Assembly (NCBI GenBank): GCA_016714765.1
Contig: JADKCF010000024.1
Span: 1-50,768 of the forward strand
Direction: 5' to 3'
DNA from: Saprospiraceae bacterium
GTDB taxonomy: Bacteria > Bacteroidota > Bacteroidia > Chitinophagales > Saprospiraceae
Length of the DNA stretch: 50,768 bases
Part shown: positions 25,458 through 37,300 of the stretch, piece after piece
Layout of the letters: each line of letters begins with the position of its first letter
Numbering within the stretch: position 1 is the stretch's first letter
Position numbers and translations under genes: made by a program
The notes under the pieces: model-generated
Database searches by the model: none
The model's input: only the letters and a program-made list of their open reading frames with translations
What the model was told of the DNA's origin: nothing

Positions 25458-26048
25458 GTGAATAAATTTAATGCCCTGTCAGTCTTTTGCGGGTCATCAC
25501 CGGGCAATGATGATGCATTTTATACCGAAGCATTTGCGGCAGGCCGTTTTTTAGCGCTCCATGGCACAAATATCATTTATGGGGGAGCAAAAGTGGGCTT
25601 GATGGGAGCGGTGGCAGATGGAAGCCTGAGCCTGGACGGGAAAGTCACTGGAGTGATTCCAGATTTTCTGATGAACAAGGAAATCGCCCATGAAGGACTT
25701 TCTGAATTGATAGTGGTAAAGTCTATGCATGAACGCAAAACAATCATGAATGACCTGTCTGATGGAGCCATAGTCCTTCCGGGTGGTTTTGGCACTATGG
25801 ATGAGATGTTTGAGTTGCTGACATGGGGACAGTTGGGACTGCACAAAAAACCAATCGGCATTCTCAATACAAATGGTTTTTACGACCATCTTATCACTTT
25901 TTTGGATAGTATGGTGGAAAAAAACCTCCTGCGCTTGTCCAACAGGGAGATGCTCCTCTCACACAATGATATCGAATCGCTTTATGCAGCTATGTTGGCA
26001 TATGACGCCCCACTTAAAGCAAAATGGATAAAAAAAGAGGAAATCTGA
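25458..26048 (+). CDS. LOG-family protein (nucleotide 5'-monophosphate phosphoribohydrolase-like)
   Basis: A 196-residue cytosolic protein of the LOG / TIGR00730 family, formerly called lysine decarboxylase-like. Members hydrolyse the N-glycosidic bond of (cytokinin) nucleoside monophosphates. The start is a GTG at 25458. Key motifs are SVFCGSSPG near the N-terminus, YGGAKVGLMGAVAD at 41-54, and the signature PGGFGTMDE at 108-116 with the catalytic Glu. Length is typical. It is divergent from lysC and convergent with the PH-domain pair, 9 bp between the stops. Confidence 0.9.
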   Translation: MNKFNALSVFCGSSPGNDDAFYTEAFAAGRFLALHGTNIIYGGAKVGLMGAVADGSLSLDGKVTGVIPDFLMNKEIAHEGLSELIVVKSMHERKTIMNDLSDGAIVLPGGFGTMDEMFELLTWGQLGLHKKPIGILNTNGFYDHLITFLDSMVEKNLLRLSNREMLLSHNDIESLYAAMLAYDAPLKAKWIKKEEI

Positions 26049-26057
26049 GGGAGCAGA

Positions 26058-27542
26058 TTATATCCACTTTCGTTTATCCGTCTCAACTTTATATATCAGC
26101 AGGTCTGCCAGTCGATTGCCTGTAGCCACGTCTATGTATGGAATTTTTATTCTGCCTGAAGCAGTAAATAGAGTCAGACTGCAAAGTAGATTTTTTGTCT
26201 GATAAGGCGACTGATGTATCTGTAAGGCCTGTATTTTATACATGGGCAGGACTTCGGCTTTATCACCATAGACACCTCCTCTGATATACATTAAATGGTC
26301 ATTGTGGCCAAAAGCTTTTTTGCGATATGATATATACCTGCTCAGCACTAGATAGCCGCAGACCAAGGCGATCAGAGGGATATTTTGCATTTGGTCAAAG
26401 TACCAGTTGGCGGCCATAACCAGAACCATGATGATACATAAGATGACGCTGAACCGGATAAAATATCTCTTATCTATGCCCCTCATGGCAAAACCATCAA
26501 AATCAGTTGGGCCAAATAAAGTGGTGACTACACCCTGTATGTGCCCTTCATTGCAGCCGGGAATCGTAATGTTCTGGACGGCTCCTGTTCCGGTACCTGT
26601 TGCCTGATAGAGGGACAGGTCTTTAAATCCAATCAGTCTTTTAAGCAGATTGTCTGACCAGGTGATATGCTGAATTTTATGGTCAAACGCTGAAACTTCT
26701 CTTTTTGTAAACAGACCACTAACCACTTTAAAACCATGTGATGACCTTAGAAAGCGTAAATCATAGTTTTTAATCACTGACCTCACTAAAGAAATCACGA
26801 CGGAAATACATACTAAAAAAAAGATCAAAGACACAATCTTTCCTACACCTGCTTCCCATTCAGGTATATTTTCGGAATATTCGTCTACATCGACACCTAT
26901 TTCCTGAAGGTTTTGATAAATCCAGAATACGAACAGGAAAATAAGCCCCCCTGACTTGATATGATTTTCAGTAAGTCCTGCTTTGATCAGATCTTTTTCG
27001 GACAAACACAAAATAGGTGTATATTCAGGTACAGGTGGTGTGACTATATCAGCATCAAGAGGGGGAAATGTCGCCGTTTTTCCGGATAGAATAATATCCC
27101 TCAGAGCATGGGCTTTATCGGCTTCGATGGCATGAAACTCAAACTCACTTTTTTCCGATCCGGCAGTGTCAATCTTGAGTTTCAAAACTGAAAATAACTG
27201 GTGTATGATGTTTTGTTCGAAATTGATGGACTGTATTCTGGCGAAAGGAATTGATGTTTTTTTCCTTTGAAATATACCTGTATGCAAAATCAGCTCATCG
27301 TTGATAATCATAAAATAGGTACGGAAAAAATTCACAATAGAGTACAACATGGTTAGAATAGCAATTATAATCACCAGCCATAAGATATAATCTCCTTTTT
27401 TGCCTGATCCTCCTACCAGTATCACGAAAAGTATGGGCAGTAGCTGTCGCACTACCACATTGATTGTCTTAAATAGTATCAGAATGATAGCGACATATGA
27501 TTGTCGGTTGGGAGTCGAAAAGTCAAAATCACTCTTCTTCAT
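26058..27542 (-). CDS. membrane protein with three bacterial PH (bPH2) domains, YdbT-like
   Basis: A 494-residue integral membrane protein of the YdbT type. Paired hydrophobic helices alternate with three bPH2 domains: near 90-160 (RKKTSIPFARIQSINFEQNI), near 275-330 (KREVSAFDHKIQHITWSDNL) and at the C-terminus (AEVLPMYKIQALQIHQSPYQ). In Bacillus subtilis ydbS-ydbT takes part in resistance to a bacteriocin; the mechanism is not established. Its start overlaps the upstream single-PH gene by 14 bp, showing translational coupling. Confidence 0.82.
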   Translation of the reverse strand: MKKSDFDFSTPNRQSYVAIILILFKTINVVVRQLLPILFVILVGGSGKKGDYILWLVIIIAILTMLYSIVNFFRTYFMIINDELILHTGIFQRKKTSIPFARIQSINFEQNIIHQLFSVLKLKIDTAGSEKSEFEFHAIEADKAHALRDIILSGKTATFPPLDADIVTPPVPEYTPILCLSEKDLIKAGLTENHIKSGGLIFLFVFWIYQNLQEIGVDVDEYSENIPEWEAGVGKIVSLIFFLVCISVVISLVRSVIKNYDLRFLRSSHGFKVVSGLFTKREVSAFDHKIQHITWSDNLLKRLIGFKDLSLYQATGTGTGAVQNITIPGCNEGHIQGVVTTLFGPTDFDGFAMRGIDKRYFIRFSVILCIIMVLVMAANWYFDQMQNIPLIALVCGYLVLSRYISYRKKAFGHNDHLMYIRGGVYGDKAEVLPMYKIQALQIHQSPYQTKNLLCSLTLFTASGRIKIPYIDVATGNRLADLLIYKVETDKRKWI

Positions 27543-28053
27543 CAGCTGCTACGCGATTTGTAATAAAAATTTTTAAGGCGTTGGCCTTGTCCAATGTCAA
27601 TCCGGGGATACTGAGATCACTGGAACTCCCTCCTGCTGTATAAAGAGACAGCTCAGCCAGGCCAAACATTCTGTCTATAGGACCTTGCTCTATCTCGCAA
27701 TGCTGTACCCTGCTAAATGGAATGATGATGGTGGATCTGAAAAAAATACCCGATTTGTAAAGTACATCTTTTTCTCTCAATGCAAAGCCTTCGAAATCGT
27801 ACCCTTTTATAGCCAGGAGTATAAAGAGCCCTGTCAGTACCGACCATAATATCATGGCTATCATGATGTACGGAAACTCAAAAAGCTCCTGTTTTACCCA
27901 ACCTATTCCAAAATAAATTATAAAAAATATACTAAACAGTATGGAAGTACCCCAAATACTGACTTTACGATAGGCCGGATCCAGTTTTTCATAAATGACA
28001 TCTTCAGCTTGTGGGATGTCAGTGGTAGTGATCTGATTGTTTTGAAAATTCAT
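27529..28053 (-). CDS. membrane protein with one bPH2 domain, YdbS-like
   Basis: A 174-residue protein with two membrane helices around residues 35-80 (SILFSIFFIIYFGIGW, IMIAMILWSVLTGLFILLAI). A bPH2 domain follows (SGIFFRSTIIIPFSRVQHCE, and the conserved MFGLAELSLYTAGG). It is the first gene of the PH-domain pair and overlaps the YdbT-like gene by 14 bp. The two probably form a complex. A probable promoter lies 26 nt upstream. Confidence 0.82.
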   Translation of the reverse strand: MNFQNNQITTTDIPQAEDVIYEKLDPAYRKVSIWGTSILFSIFFIIYFGIGWVKQELFEFPYIMIAMILWSVLTGLFILLAIKGYDFEGFALREKDVLYKSGIFFRSTIIIPFSRVQHCEIEQGPIDRMFGLAELSLYTAGGSSSDLSIPGLTLDKANALKIFITNRVAADEEE

Positions 28054-28078
28054 CTGAGGCAGTAATATTGTATTGTAT

Positions 28079-28113
28079 CAAAGGTAAAAGCATTTTTTTA
28101 AATAATAGTTCAA
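28079..28113 (-). promoter_or_regulatory. promoter of the PH-domain pair
   Basis: The minus strand reads TACCTTTG at 28086-28079 and TTG at 28113-28111, with a 24-nt spacer. The leader is about 20 nt. Confidence 0.42.
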
Positions 28114-28218
28114 TAATATCAGTAATGAAAATAAAATGTATGATTTTGTAAGTGGTGGAGGATTTGCGAGTCAAAAAATGTTTATAGGATGAAATGCGGA
28201 AGTCAGGCTTAGAAGATT

Positions 28219-28250
28219 TTGCGCCAATGACTAAAATATAATTAAATTTG
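28219..28250 (+). promoter_or_regulatory. promoter of the 28.4-kb gene
   Basis: TTG at 28219-28221 and TAAATTTG at 28243-28250 with a 21-nt spacer match the Bacteroidota consensus. The implied leader is unusually long, about 130 nt. Confidence 0.42.
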
Positions 28251-28387
28251 TAATGTGTACAAGCTGGGTGTAAAATTAAAATATAAATTAATAAAAATTG
28301 GTCAATATTATGTGGGTAACCATCAAAAAAAGTGTCTTAACAGTACATGCACCATATATAAAATTGTCACATTAAATAAAGTGTAGG

Positions 28388-28891
28388 ATGAAGAGTTTGG
28401 TTTTTGTTATTCAGATTTTGTGCTTCATGTGCCTTAGTGATTTGGCATTAGCTCAGGAGTCCTTTGACAGGACAATAGATATTATCTCCCAAAGCCTTAA
28501 AAGCAATGTCTCCTGGAAAACAGAAAGAACAGAGAAGAAAAAAACTGACCAAAAGGTATTTGTCCTTGACAAGATGGTCATAAAAGAAAATATAAAAGAT
28601 AGTCAGGCCGGCTATACATTGCAGATTTCTGAAGCTCCCACCAGATTCAATCCATATGAAGTGCTCAAAGAAAATAAACCGGAAGGGATTTTTTATAATT
28701 TTGACGATGTAAACAACATCATACAAACCATGACAAAAGGTGAAGATGAAAATGGTGACAGCACTGACATTTTAATTGCATATATCTGCAAAGACAATAA
28801 AGTTTCTGTTATAAAAATGGTCAGTCTCAGTGAACTTCAGCCAAAAAACAGAGCCATTTACAATCAGTGGATATCTAAATTATCCCATTAA
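28388..28891 (+). CDS. exported protein of unknown function
   Basis: I do not recognise this 167-residue protein. It begins with a clear signal peptide (MKSLVFVIQILCFMCLSDLA, cleaved near ALAQ), so it is exported. The mature part is Lys-rich and shows no transmembrane helix, lipobox or sorting domain. Segments such as SNVSWKTERTEKKKTDQKVF and the mixed strand/helix pattern suggest a small periplasmic globular domain. It stands alone, with a 137-nt leader upstream and 409 bp of non-coding sequence downstream. Confidence 0.6.
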   Translation: MKSLVFVIQILCFMCLSDLALAQESFDRTIDIISQSLKSNVSWKTERTEKKKTDQKVFVLDKMVIKENIKDSQAGYTLQISEAPTRFNPYEVLKENKPEGIFYNFDDVNNIIQTMTKGEDENGDSTDILIAYICKDNKVSVIKMVSLSELQPKNRAIYNQWISKLSH

Positions 28892-29300
28892 AAAGCATTT
28901 TTTTACTACATTTTTGCCGGTATGTGTCTGACGCACAAATGACGACCAACCACAAGCGGCGGCTTCACCATACGATATGAAATTACATCAACAGTGGACT
29001 AATGGTGCAACTAAGTAGGCTACAACCAATATATTTTATTTTGCTAATAGAGGTGTTGTTTGCTACACCCAACAATTGTTCAGAATAGACTATTTATGAT
29101 TTTGACACCACATTGTAAAAGTTTTGTCCGAGTCAGAATTTATATCTGATAGACTAGCAATAAAATTTGTACACTTACCAAATAAATTTCAGGATAAAGG
29201 TTACTTTTTTTAAGATGAGGATAAATGAAAAAGGGCGTTTATAGAAATGAGTTTTTATTTCTGAATTCCTTTTCTGAACGTAAATCAAATTTTTAAAAAT
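28892..29300. other. 409-bp region with no recognised feature
   Basis: No ORF with family resemblance, no clear promoter and no strong terminator was seen. The AT content is high toward the 3' end. Confidence 0.4.
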
Positions 29301-29990
29301 ATGCAATCAAATCTTTTCTATTTCATTATTGTAATGAGCTCTGTCATGTTCTTTTCGAGTTGTACAAAGGAAAGTATAGAAGGGCAAAACTTGAGCTCCA
29401 GTCCAAAAGACTACTTTCCTCTGAAAGAAGGTAACTATTGGATATATGATATTTATGCTCAGAAAGGCAGTTCGGCATTTGAAAAGACACAGTATTCAGA
29501 TAGTACTTATATAGGTAAAGACACAATAATATCTGGAAAAAAGTATCATACCATACATACTACATATGGGGAATATGTTGGGACTTCAGCCTTTATTCCT
29601 AAAACTTATTACCTTAGAGATTCTTCAGAATTCCTATTAGCACCTTTGGGGTATAAATGGTTTTCTACTAAAGTGGAAGATGTTAAAATACATGAAAAAC
29701 TTGTATTAGACCAACAAGGAATTAAAATCAACCACTCCATCACCATGAAAAATGCTGTTGACATTGACATTAATGGTACATTATTCCCATGTTTGCATGC
29801 AGATCACATTTATGCTGTATCAAAGCTTTCATCAACAGGTAATCCTGAAATAAGTCAATATAATTATGGTTCCACTTGGTACGCCAGAGGAGTTGGTCCA
29901 GTTAAAAAAGTGCTTATCGGTTATACAAATAATAGTCCAAATTCACCTAGAGAAGAGAAGCGTTTGGTACGATACAAAGTTTCAAAATAA
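29301..29990 (+). CDS. small lipoprotein, paralogue of the 33.7-kb gene
   Basis: A 229-residue lipoprotein of unknown function. The signal ends in a lipobox (MFFSSCTKES, Cys at about 21). The mature part starts with DYFPLKEGNYWIYD, a motif seen in several Bacteroidota lipoproteins, and is rich in beta strands. It resembles the 33.7-kb protein over its length: YFPLKEGNYW with YLPIKKSNYW, YIGKDTIISGKKYH with YVAEDTLINGLPHH, and the Y-V-x-K-like end. Each paralogue directly precedes a large T9SS cargo gene. Here the gap is 80 bp. It may assist the cargo at the surface, but this is inference. Confidence 0.7.
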   Translation: MQSNLFYFIIVMSSVMFFSSCTKESIEGQNLSSSPKDYFPLKEGNYWIYDIYAQKGSSAFEKTQYSDSTYIGKDTIISGKKYHTIHTTYGEYVGTSAFIPKTYYLRDSSEFLLAPLGYKWFSTKVEDVKIHEKLVLDQQGIKINHSITMKNAVDIDINGTLFPCLHADHIYAVSKLSSTGNPEISQYNYGSTWYARGVGPVKKVLIGYTNNSPNSPREEKRLVRYKVSK

Positions 29991-30070
29991 ATTTGTATTT
30001 AATTTAATCCCAAAATACGGGTTACTATTTTCCACTTTTGGATTTATAAAAATAAATAAATAATTAAATT

Positions 30071-33000
30071 ATGAAAAACGTGTTTAAATTTCTTTTTGTG
30101 ACGATTTTTTTGTGTCTATCATCAGGTATAGATAATCATTTAGACGCACAAGCACCAACGTACAATCAGTTTAGGGTAGTCACCGAAGCTTGGCAAATTT
30201 CTAATTTTATAAACGATACACCTGATCAAGACCCAGTATATATGGTGCTTGCTCCAGGAGATTATAGGATTGCTCAACCTATTACCATAGATAGAGTTGG
30301 TGCTGTATATATCCATGGGTTAAGTACAGGTAGTACTCATCTTTCTGATAGTACCGGATTTTCTGGTAGTGAATTATTTATTGTCAAGAGAACTCAAAAG
30401 TTTAGTCTTAGCAGGTCTTAGAATAAAAGCAAACACACCTTGGGGTCGTCTTGGGGGTATTACTTTCTTACCTAACAGTTTCAATTCTCCGCATGATGTA
30501 GAAATTCAAGAGGTCGAACAGAATGTCAGTATAAAAATAAAAGCACCAGGGAATTATCATGTACAATCCTCCAGGATTCCTAATATAGGATATATCATGG
30601 ATCATCCTAATGCAGATTTTGTTATGACAGGTGGTCAATGTTTGGAATATTTTTGGAAGAATCCAAAACCTCAGAAGTCACAAATCCAACAAGTCTTCAA
30701 AATCATTATTGCCAAGGGAATAACGCAAACAGATAGAAACTTTCTTGCAGATAGTACTTGTTCAGTTTGGCAAAAACAAGGAAGGATTAGAATCTATGAT
30801 ACAAATATTGTCAATGCGGGCAATGCCTATGAGTTTAGAATTGAAAATAATAGTCATTTAGGACCTCATGTAATAGCAGGCTGTAGAAATGAAAATGAAT
30901 ATTTTAGACCATCTATCCAAGACTGTGACAATGGAATTATTAGAAACTACAAAGCAATAGTAAAGGTAACAGGAACAGGCAATAGAATAATATTCAAGTC
31001 AAATTCAAATGCGACAAGCCCGGCAACATTCAATGGCTCATGCGCAAAACAAATTGCATTTGTTGATTTTCAGTCATTTAATGGTGAAGCATATATTTTG
31101 GGCAATACAAGGAAGGGTGTAATAATATTATTATGAATAGTGCAAATACAAATTTAGGCAATGCTAAAATAGTACTGTTAGGAAATAAAATTGCATCCTT
31201 ACCTGCGTATCCCGATATGGATATTTCCAGCCTTATTCCTCAAAACTTATATGCAAACATTAAATTTAAATAATGGAAATACAGTAATAAATATGGGGAA
31301 TATGACCCGACTTAATACTGGCATTCACCCTACTACTCAAAATCATTTGACAGGTGCTGAAAATAGCCAGACTTATGGAGATGAGTTATTTTCTGACCTT
31401 TTTTTAAATAATACTGACAGTATTCAAACAGCTCCAATCATTCCTAAAGATATACCACCTCATGCTCTAGTCCTACCCAATTTTTCATTGATGTATAATC
31501 CAACGAACCCAGCTGATGTAGCTACAAATCACGAGTTACTCCGAAAAATATTTTAATAAATGTTCGAAACTATGGCGCAATTCCCAATGACAATAATGAC
31601 GATTATGCTGCTATCCAGGCAGCAATAGATACCTCTGTGTTATCAAACAGTTTATTATATTTTCCAAGTGGTCAATATGATATCTCCAAAACACTACAAT
31701 TCAATACCTTGTCAGGGCTGCCCAAAGTCTTAGTATAGCACCCCATACCATTCGGAAGTAATATTAATATTTGGTCTAATACAGAAGGTCTGTACTTAGT
31801 GCTGGCGAAAATCAAGCAACACTATTGTCAATGGGTTATCAACGTATTGAGTATTTTTTTAGTATAACCAACTCACGATTATCAGAATGCAGGGTTTAAC
31901 TTTAAAAGTAAATAATGGTAATATAGCAATTTTAGGAATTACTAGTTCTACTAATCCTTCTCAAGCAATAGTTGCAGTAGATCCTTTATGCACAAATATG
32001 CCTTTACCTGGAATATCTTCGTCATCAATGTATATGTGGAATTTCCGAAATTGTAATTTTATTGGAGGACAGGTAGGACTATCAACTCACTTTAGGACAC
32101 AAATACAGGAAAATGTGCATAATCCTCTAACTAGTCTTGACAATATTTTTGGCATTTATTCAGGCAAAGTTAATGGGGGATGTAGTTCATTTAGTGGGCA
32201 ATTGGGCGAAAGTTTTGTAATTACCAATTGCAATTTTTCTAATAATAATATTGGGTTTGCTATCGGTTGGAATCAAGCTTTCTGTCATTTTATTTCTGAT
32301 TGTGTTTTTGACAAAGATTCATTAGGTATATCTCAATATGGTGCGCGAGGACCTAACCCAGTAGGTAACAATTATACTGGATATAACACTATAAAAGCAG
32401 GAGGAAATGTGACCGCGTTTCACTGCCAATTCAATAGTTTATATCGAGATTTCTCCACATATTACCAAGAACAGACTGTACCAGATTATTTTAACAATTG
32501 TACTTTTAAGTGCGCCCACTGCTTTATATTTTAGTGAAGTACAGCCTTCAGCACCTAACTCCTGGGCAACATACTATTATAGAAATAAAAATACATTTGG
32601 ATTTGTTGAAAATTGTAATTTTACATATGACCACACCCAAGATGCCTTAAAAAAAAATCAGCCATTTATACCTTCTGACTGGAGGCTTTTGGCAAATTAT
32701 TCGCAACAATTTACTTTTTTTATGTGGCACAGGAATAGTCTTTTTGTTTGAACTCTGATTTACAAAAAACTACTTTTGTAAAAGGTGGGCTTGTGCCAGT
32801 ATTTAATGGTACAACAACATCTCAGCTTCAAGGAGTTGGTTATGGTATGATTGCACAATGTAAAATGCCTGGGAATAATACAGCCACGTTTGCACCTTAT
32901 GGAACAAAAGTATCAACTGGATTTAATTTTTCTCCTAATGATGCAACTATTCCATCTAATAATCCACCATACCCATTTGGTTGCAGCACTACTCACCTAT

Positions 33001-33489
33001 TTCTTATACACCTCAGTATGTACCAAAGAAATAGTAAAATTAGACCTATCCATCTTCTCTGATGTAAATGATTATTATTTTTGGAGAACTTCAATAAATC
33101 TAAAAAGCCATATTACAGGATTATCAGTTAGTAAAGAGCTAACTAGAGATTACGCATTGCCCATGCAACGCATATTATTGTATAATGCAGGAGAACAAAT
33201 TTTATCTTATTCTGAAGACATTGAATTGGCTCAAAAATCACTCAATATGCGCATATTTCCTAATCCATCTTCTGGGAGTTTCACCATTGAGCCTAAAGTA
33301 GGTTTTGACACCAATTATCCCATTGTTATTTCGATATCAGATATACAAGGTCGCCCTGTCTGGAGAGACGAAATAAAAATAAATGCTGGTGAAACCATCC
33401 CTATTCTCAAAACTTTTTCTCCAGGAACGTATATTGTACATTTAAGAAATAACAGGTATTCCATCAGTCAAAAGATAGTAGTGCATTAA
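30071..33489 (+). pseudogene. large T9SS beta-helix protein (pectate-lyase-3-like), many frame breaks
   Basis: One secreted protein of about 1,130 residues split over all three frames with at least seven switches. It starts with a signal peptide (MKNVFKFLFVTIFLCLSSG). A switch near 30396-30399 (AAAA run) leads to SLVLAGLRIKANTPWG. The segment NVRNYGAIPNDNNDDYAAIQ around 31562 is the start of a pectate-lyase-3 / polygalacturonase-type right-handed beta-helix. Further Asn- and Ser-rich strands follow (31887-32534). The C-terminus is a T9SS type A domain (MRIFPNPSSGSFTIEP to SQKIVVH). The role would be binding or cleaving extracellular polysaccharide. Fragment boundaries are uncertain. Confidence 0.7.
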
Positions 33490-33547
33490 AAAAATAAATT
33501 ATACGATATGTACTTCCCCATTTACATATGCCATAAATCTTATATCG

Positions 33548-33578
33548 GCCACTTGGATTCATTTCCAGGTGGCTTTTT
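33548..33578 (+). terminator. intrinsic terminator, shared sequence type
   Basis: GCCACTTGG (33548-33556) pairs with CCAGGTGGC (33565-33573), 9 bp with one wobble, followed by TTTTT. Almost the same sequence recurs at 41996-42027. Confidence 0.75.
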
Positions 33579-33662
33579 GAAATAAGAAATAAAAAAACAG
33601 GAATTTGGGTTACTTACGCTAGTTCAAGGATATATGAATGTAAACCTAATAATTATTTATCC

Positions 33663-34337
33663 ATGATACCAATTAATAAATTTATACTTCTTTTAATTGT
33701 GGTTGTATTGTGCTCGTTGTGCAGTTGTGCAAAAGACGAATTAAATGAAGAAACAGAAACAACAATAACAGAATCAGCCGCTGAATACCTTCCTATAAAG
33801 AAAAGTAATTATTGGCTGGCTCAAAAGAAAATAAAATTTCTTCAAAGTAATGATTTTACTGCTTTACCGAGTTATGACTCTATTTATGTTGCAGAAGATA
33901 CCTTGATCAACGGTTTACCACACCATAAGCTGCTTTCGTATCGATATGAAGTCAACAATGGTCAAAAGACATATGAACGAACTAATGTCTTTGCTCTTTT
34001 AAGAATGAAGGTTGATAGATACCTGCATACATCAGGTGATATTTATTTTACTACAGATACTGTAGCTAAAGCTATATATACTAACGAAGTTCACAATAAT
34101 ATAATACTAACATCTATCACAGGAAAAACCTACAAATCAGGTACATCACTAAAATGGGAAGTAAAAACAGTACATGACAAGTCCGTATTCAACACAACAA
34201 ATGACCTGAGTCGAGAAGATGGTTCTTTTTATCTGGAAAAAAATAAAGGGTTTACCAAAATGATCATCCATGGAGATCTCACCAATCCTACCAGAGATCG
34301 TGTCGAATATCACGTTTTTAAAGCTCAAATTCATTAA
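33663..34337 (+). CDS. small lipoprotein, paralogue of the 29.3-kb gene
   Basis: A 224-residue lipoprotein with lipobox CSLCSC (Cys at about 21). The mature region starts with a Glu/Thr-rich linker, then EYLPIKKSNYWLAQ, and is beta-rich. It is recognisably related to the 29.3-kb lipoprotein (same opening motif, the DTLxNG segment and the C-terminal strand region GFTKMIIHGDLTNPTRD). The stop is only 17 bp before the M43 metalloprotease gene, so the two are probably one transcript. Function unknown; a surface partner or anchor for the cargo is inferred from position. Confidence 0.7.
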   Translation: MIPINKFILLLIVVVLCSLCSCAKDELNEETETTITESAAEYLPIKKSNYWLAQKKIKFLQSNDFTALPSYDSIYVAEDTLINGLPHHKLLSYRYEVNNGQKTYERTNVFALLRMKVDRYLHTSGDIYFTTDTVAKAIYTNEVHNNIILTSITGKTYKSGTSLKWEVKTVHDKSVFNTTNDLSREDGSFYLEKNKGFTKMIIHGDLTNPTRDRVEYHVFKAQIH

Positions 34338-34354
34338 TTTTAAAGGAACCTAAA

Positions 34355-37300
34355 ATGAAATCAAAGACTTTGTCCATTATCTTTAGATATGTTCTCCTTA
34401 TCATACTTGTAGGTCTTAGTTTGCTTGTCGATGCCCAGACACAATATCCATGTGGAGCCGTAGAGATGCAAAAGGAACTCTATCTCAAGGACAAAAAATG
34501 GTTGGACATGCAGGAAAAAACTGAGCAAGTCTTGATTCGACAGAAGGGAGGTTTTGTAGGTTCCAGGAGTACTGACACCTATACTTTGCCTGTAGTCGTC
34601 CACGTGGTTCACAATAATGGAAGCGAAAATATCAGTGATGACCAGATAGAACAAGCCATATCAAATCTAAATGCAGCATTTTCGCATACTGGACCCTATC
34701 AAACCAAAGGCGAAGGCTTCGATACCAAGATTCAGTTTTGTCTTGCTAATCGAACTCCGGACAACCAATCAACTTCAGGTATCAATAGAGTCATCTCCAA
34801 TCTTACCAATATGACAATGGAGACCCAAGATGAAGAACTAAAAAATCTAAGTAGATGGGACCCAAATCAATACATCAATATCTGGGTGGTCAATGAAATC
34901 ACTAGCCAAAGTCAAGGATCTGGAGTAGCAGGATATGCATATCTGGCAGGTATGCATGGTCAACCTGTGGATGGAATGGTTTGTGAAGCCAAATATTTTG
35001 GCAAATCTCCGTCTGATGATGTGGTTTTTATCCACGAGATGGGCCATTATCTCAATCTTTTGCATACATTCGATGGTGGATGTACCAATAATTTGTGCGA
35101 CCAAGAAGGAGATAAAGTCTGTGATACGCCTCCGGATCAGGCATTGCATTCTGCCTGTGTTTTTAACTCTTGCGGTACTGATAAAAATGATACAAGATCT
35201 ATCAATCCCTTTACTACTGATGTCAATGATATGACTCAAAATTATATGGATTATTCACCTTTCGAATGTCAGTTTGCGTTTACTAAAGGTCAGTCTGAGA
35301 GAATGCGTCTTACCATTGAAAATATACGTGAGAGTCTATTACAGTCTGAAGGATGTTTGTCTCCTTGCCTGAGTACCATCTCAGGTAGTATCTCTGCACC
35401 TACAGAAGCCGTCACGGGAGAAAAAGTAAATTTGTCATTTTCTGGTGCTGGTGCTACGACATGTGTGGACTGTCAATGGCACACAAATAGGGACATCAGC
35501 TACACCAGAATATGTATTTACAGCACCAGGGACTTACACCATAACTTTAGTAGCCGAAATCAAGATGCAAACTGTATCTATAAAACAAAACATACCATCA
35601 CGGTAAGTGCAATATTTTGGCAGATTTTAATCCGATCGTTAGCGTAGTAAAAGAAGGGGAAAGTATCAGATTTACAAGCACTAGTGCAGGAGTAAAAGAT
35701 TACGTATGGAAAATAGATGGAACACCGGCAGGTAGTGGTCCAAGTTTGGATTATACCTTCACACAGACCAGAGATTACTTAGTGCAGCTGCAAGTATCTA
35801 ATGAATACTGTTCACAAATCAAAACGGGCAAAGTGAGTGTTCAGAATGCTTGTGGGGATTCGATTTGGCAGCAATATTATACTACAGAAAAAGGTGGATT
35901 AAGACTTGTTTTTAGAGAAGGAAGTATGGGTTCTTATCAGCGGAATCTGAATTGTCTTGGTAGGGTTATTGACAAAAATGGTGTTATTAAAGTTTAATTC
36001 AAAGCATGAAATTTTATGGAGCCCCGTGCTTTGATGTTGATGGTAGGTTTTATAGGTCTAGAAAATCGTGTTCAAATTTTAACATTAACAGTTTTAGTGA
36101 TAATAAGAATTCAATCAAAACGGTGACGGAAATCTGGAGTGCAAGGAATTTAATATTCCAACTGTTTTATTCTGACGCATATCCTATCATAGATGATGTT
36201 CTTGTTGAGCAAAGTGGTCATATTATAAGATTGTCTAAAGATGGACGGTTAAATGGGCAAAATTTACCCATGGTTTTAATCCTTCCCATATAGTACAACA
36301 AAAGATAATCTTATCATAGTGATTAGGCATTGAGTAGAAAAAGGAAAATAAACTAAATCTAATTAAACTGGATTTAGATGGTAATATTAAATCATTTTCA
36401 AAACAGCTTCCTCAAAGGAATTTATCAAGGAATATTCGCGATGCAGAAGATGGTGTTATCTTTGTTTCATACTCTGATAAGCCTGATGGTTCAAATTTCA
36501 ATATTTTAAAGTTAAGTAAAAATGGAGACTTTTTAGGTAATTATAAGCAATCAACCACAAGTATCCTAAATGCTCATTTTAGCAGATAATAAATGCTTAT
36601 TCACTGCAGAAATCTAGGCAAGAGATGTTAATTTGCATTGCTGAATTTGGATTCTTGAGACAAATGGTCAAGAAATAGAAAAATTTTCTACTAACGAAGA
36701 AGTAACTTAGGTATTGAAAGATTAAAGATGGATGGCTGATAGATGTTTTTAATTCTATTAATGGAAATTATGAAAACACAGTTATCCATGTTAAAGGAAA
36801 CCAACCATTGGAAGGATGTTATTACTCAGAAGGTGCAAAGCCAATTTTTAGAAACGAAGTTATAAACTTATTACCATCAAACATTCAGTTAGGCGATGAT
36901 TTACCAACAGCAGTTGAAGCAAATATTAAAATATTGGATTTAAGTGTATCAAGTTATAATGACTGCCGAATACCTAACCCATGTCCCAAAAATTGTAACG
37001 AAGAAGTAAGTCATTTGAAGTTGATAAAAGAAAAACGATCCAATACTTTTCAAGTACATCCTGGTTCTAATGATGAATTGCTACTATCAGGATTTGCTGT
37101 GGAAGATGAGACTTATTATTATGGAACATTGAAAAAAGATGGATCGTTTGCAAAAATTAACTCGTTTAGCAGTAATCAAAAAAATGGACTCCAAAAGTAT
37201 ATAGAGCACGAAAATTTTAGATATTTGATTATGTCTGATGGCCCTAATTTTGTGCTAAAAAAGGAAACATTGAATGGTGTGGAAGTTTTTACTAAAGTGT

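Larger units (their letters stand above)
28054..28387. other. divergent intergenic region
   Basis: This 334-bp stretch holds the minus-strand promoter of the PH-domain pair and a plus-strand promoter at 28219-28250. Between 28251 and the next ATG lies a leader of about 137 nt in which no structure or small ORF was recognised. Confidence 0.5.

Noticed and set aside
28892..29300. Short GC-richer patch near 28940-28970 as an attachment site or small RNA
   Set aside because: No repeat partner, stable stem or promoter was seen around it.
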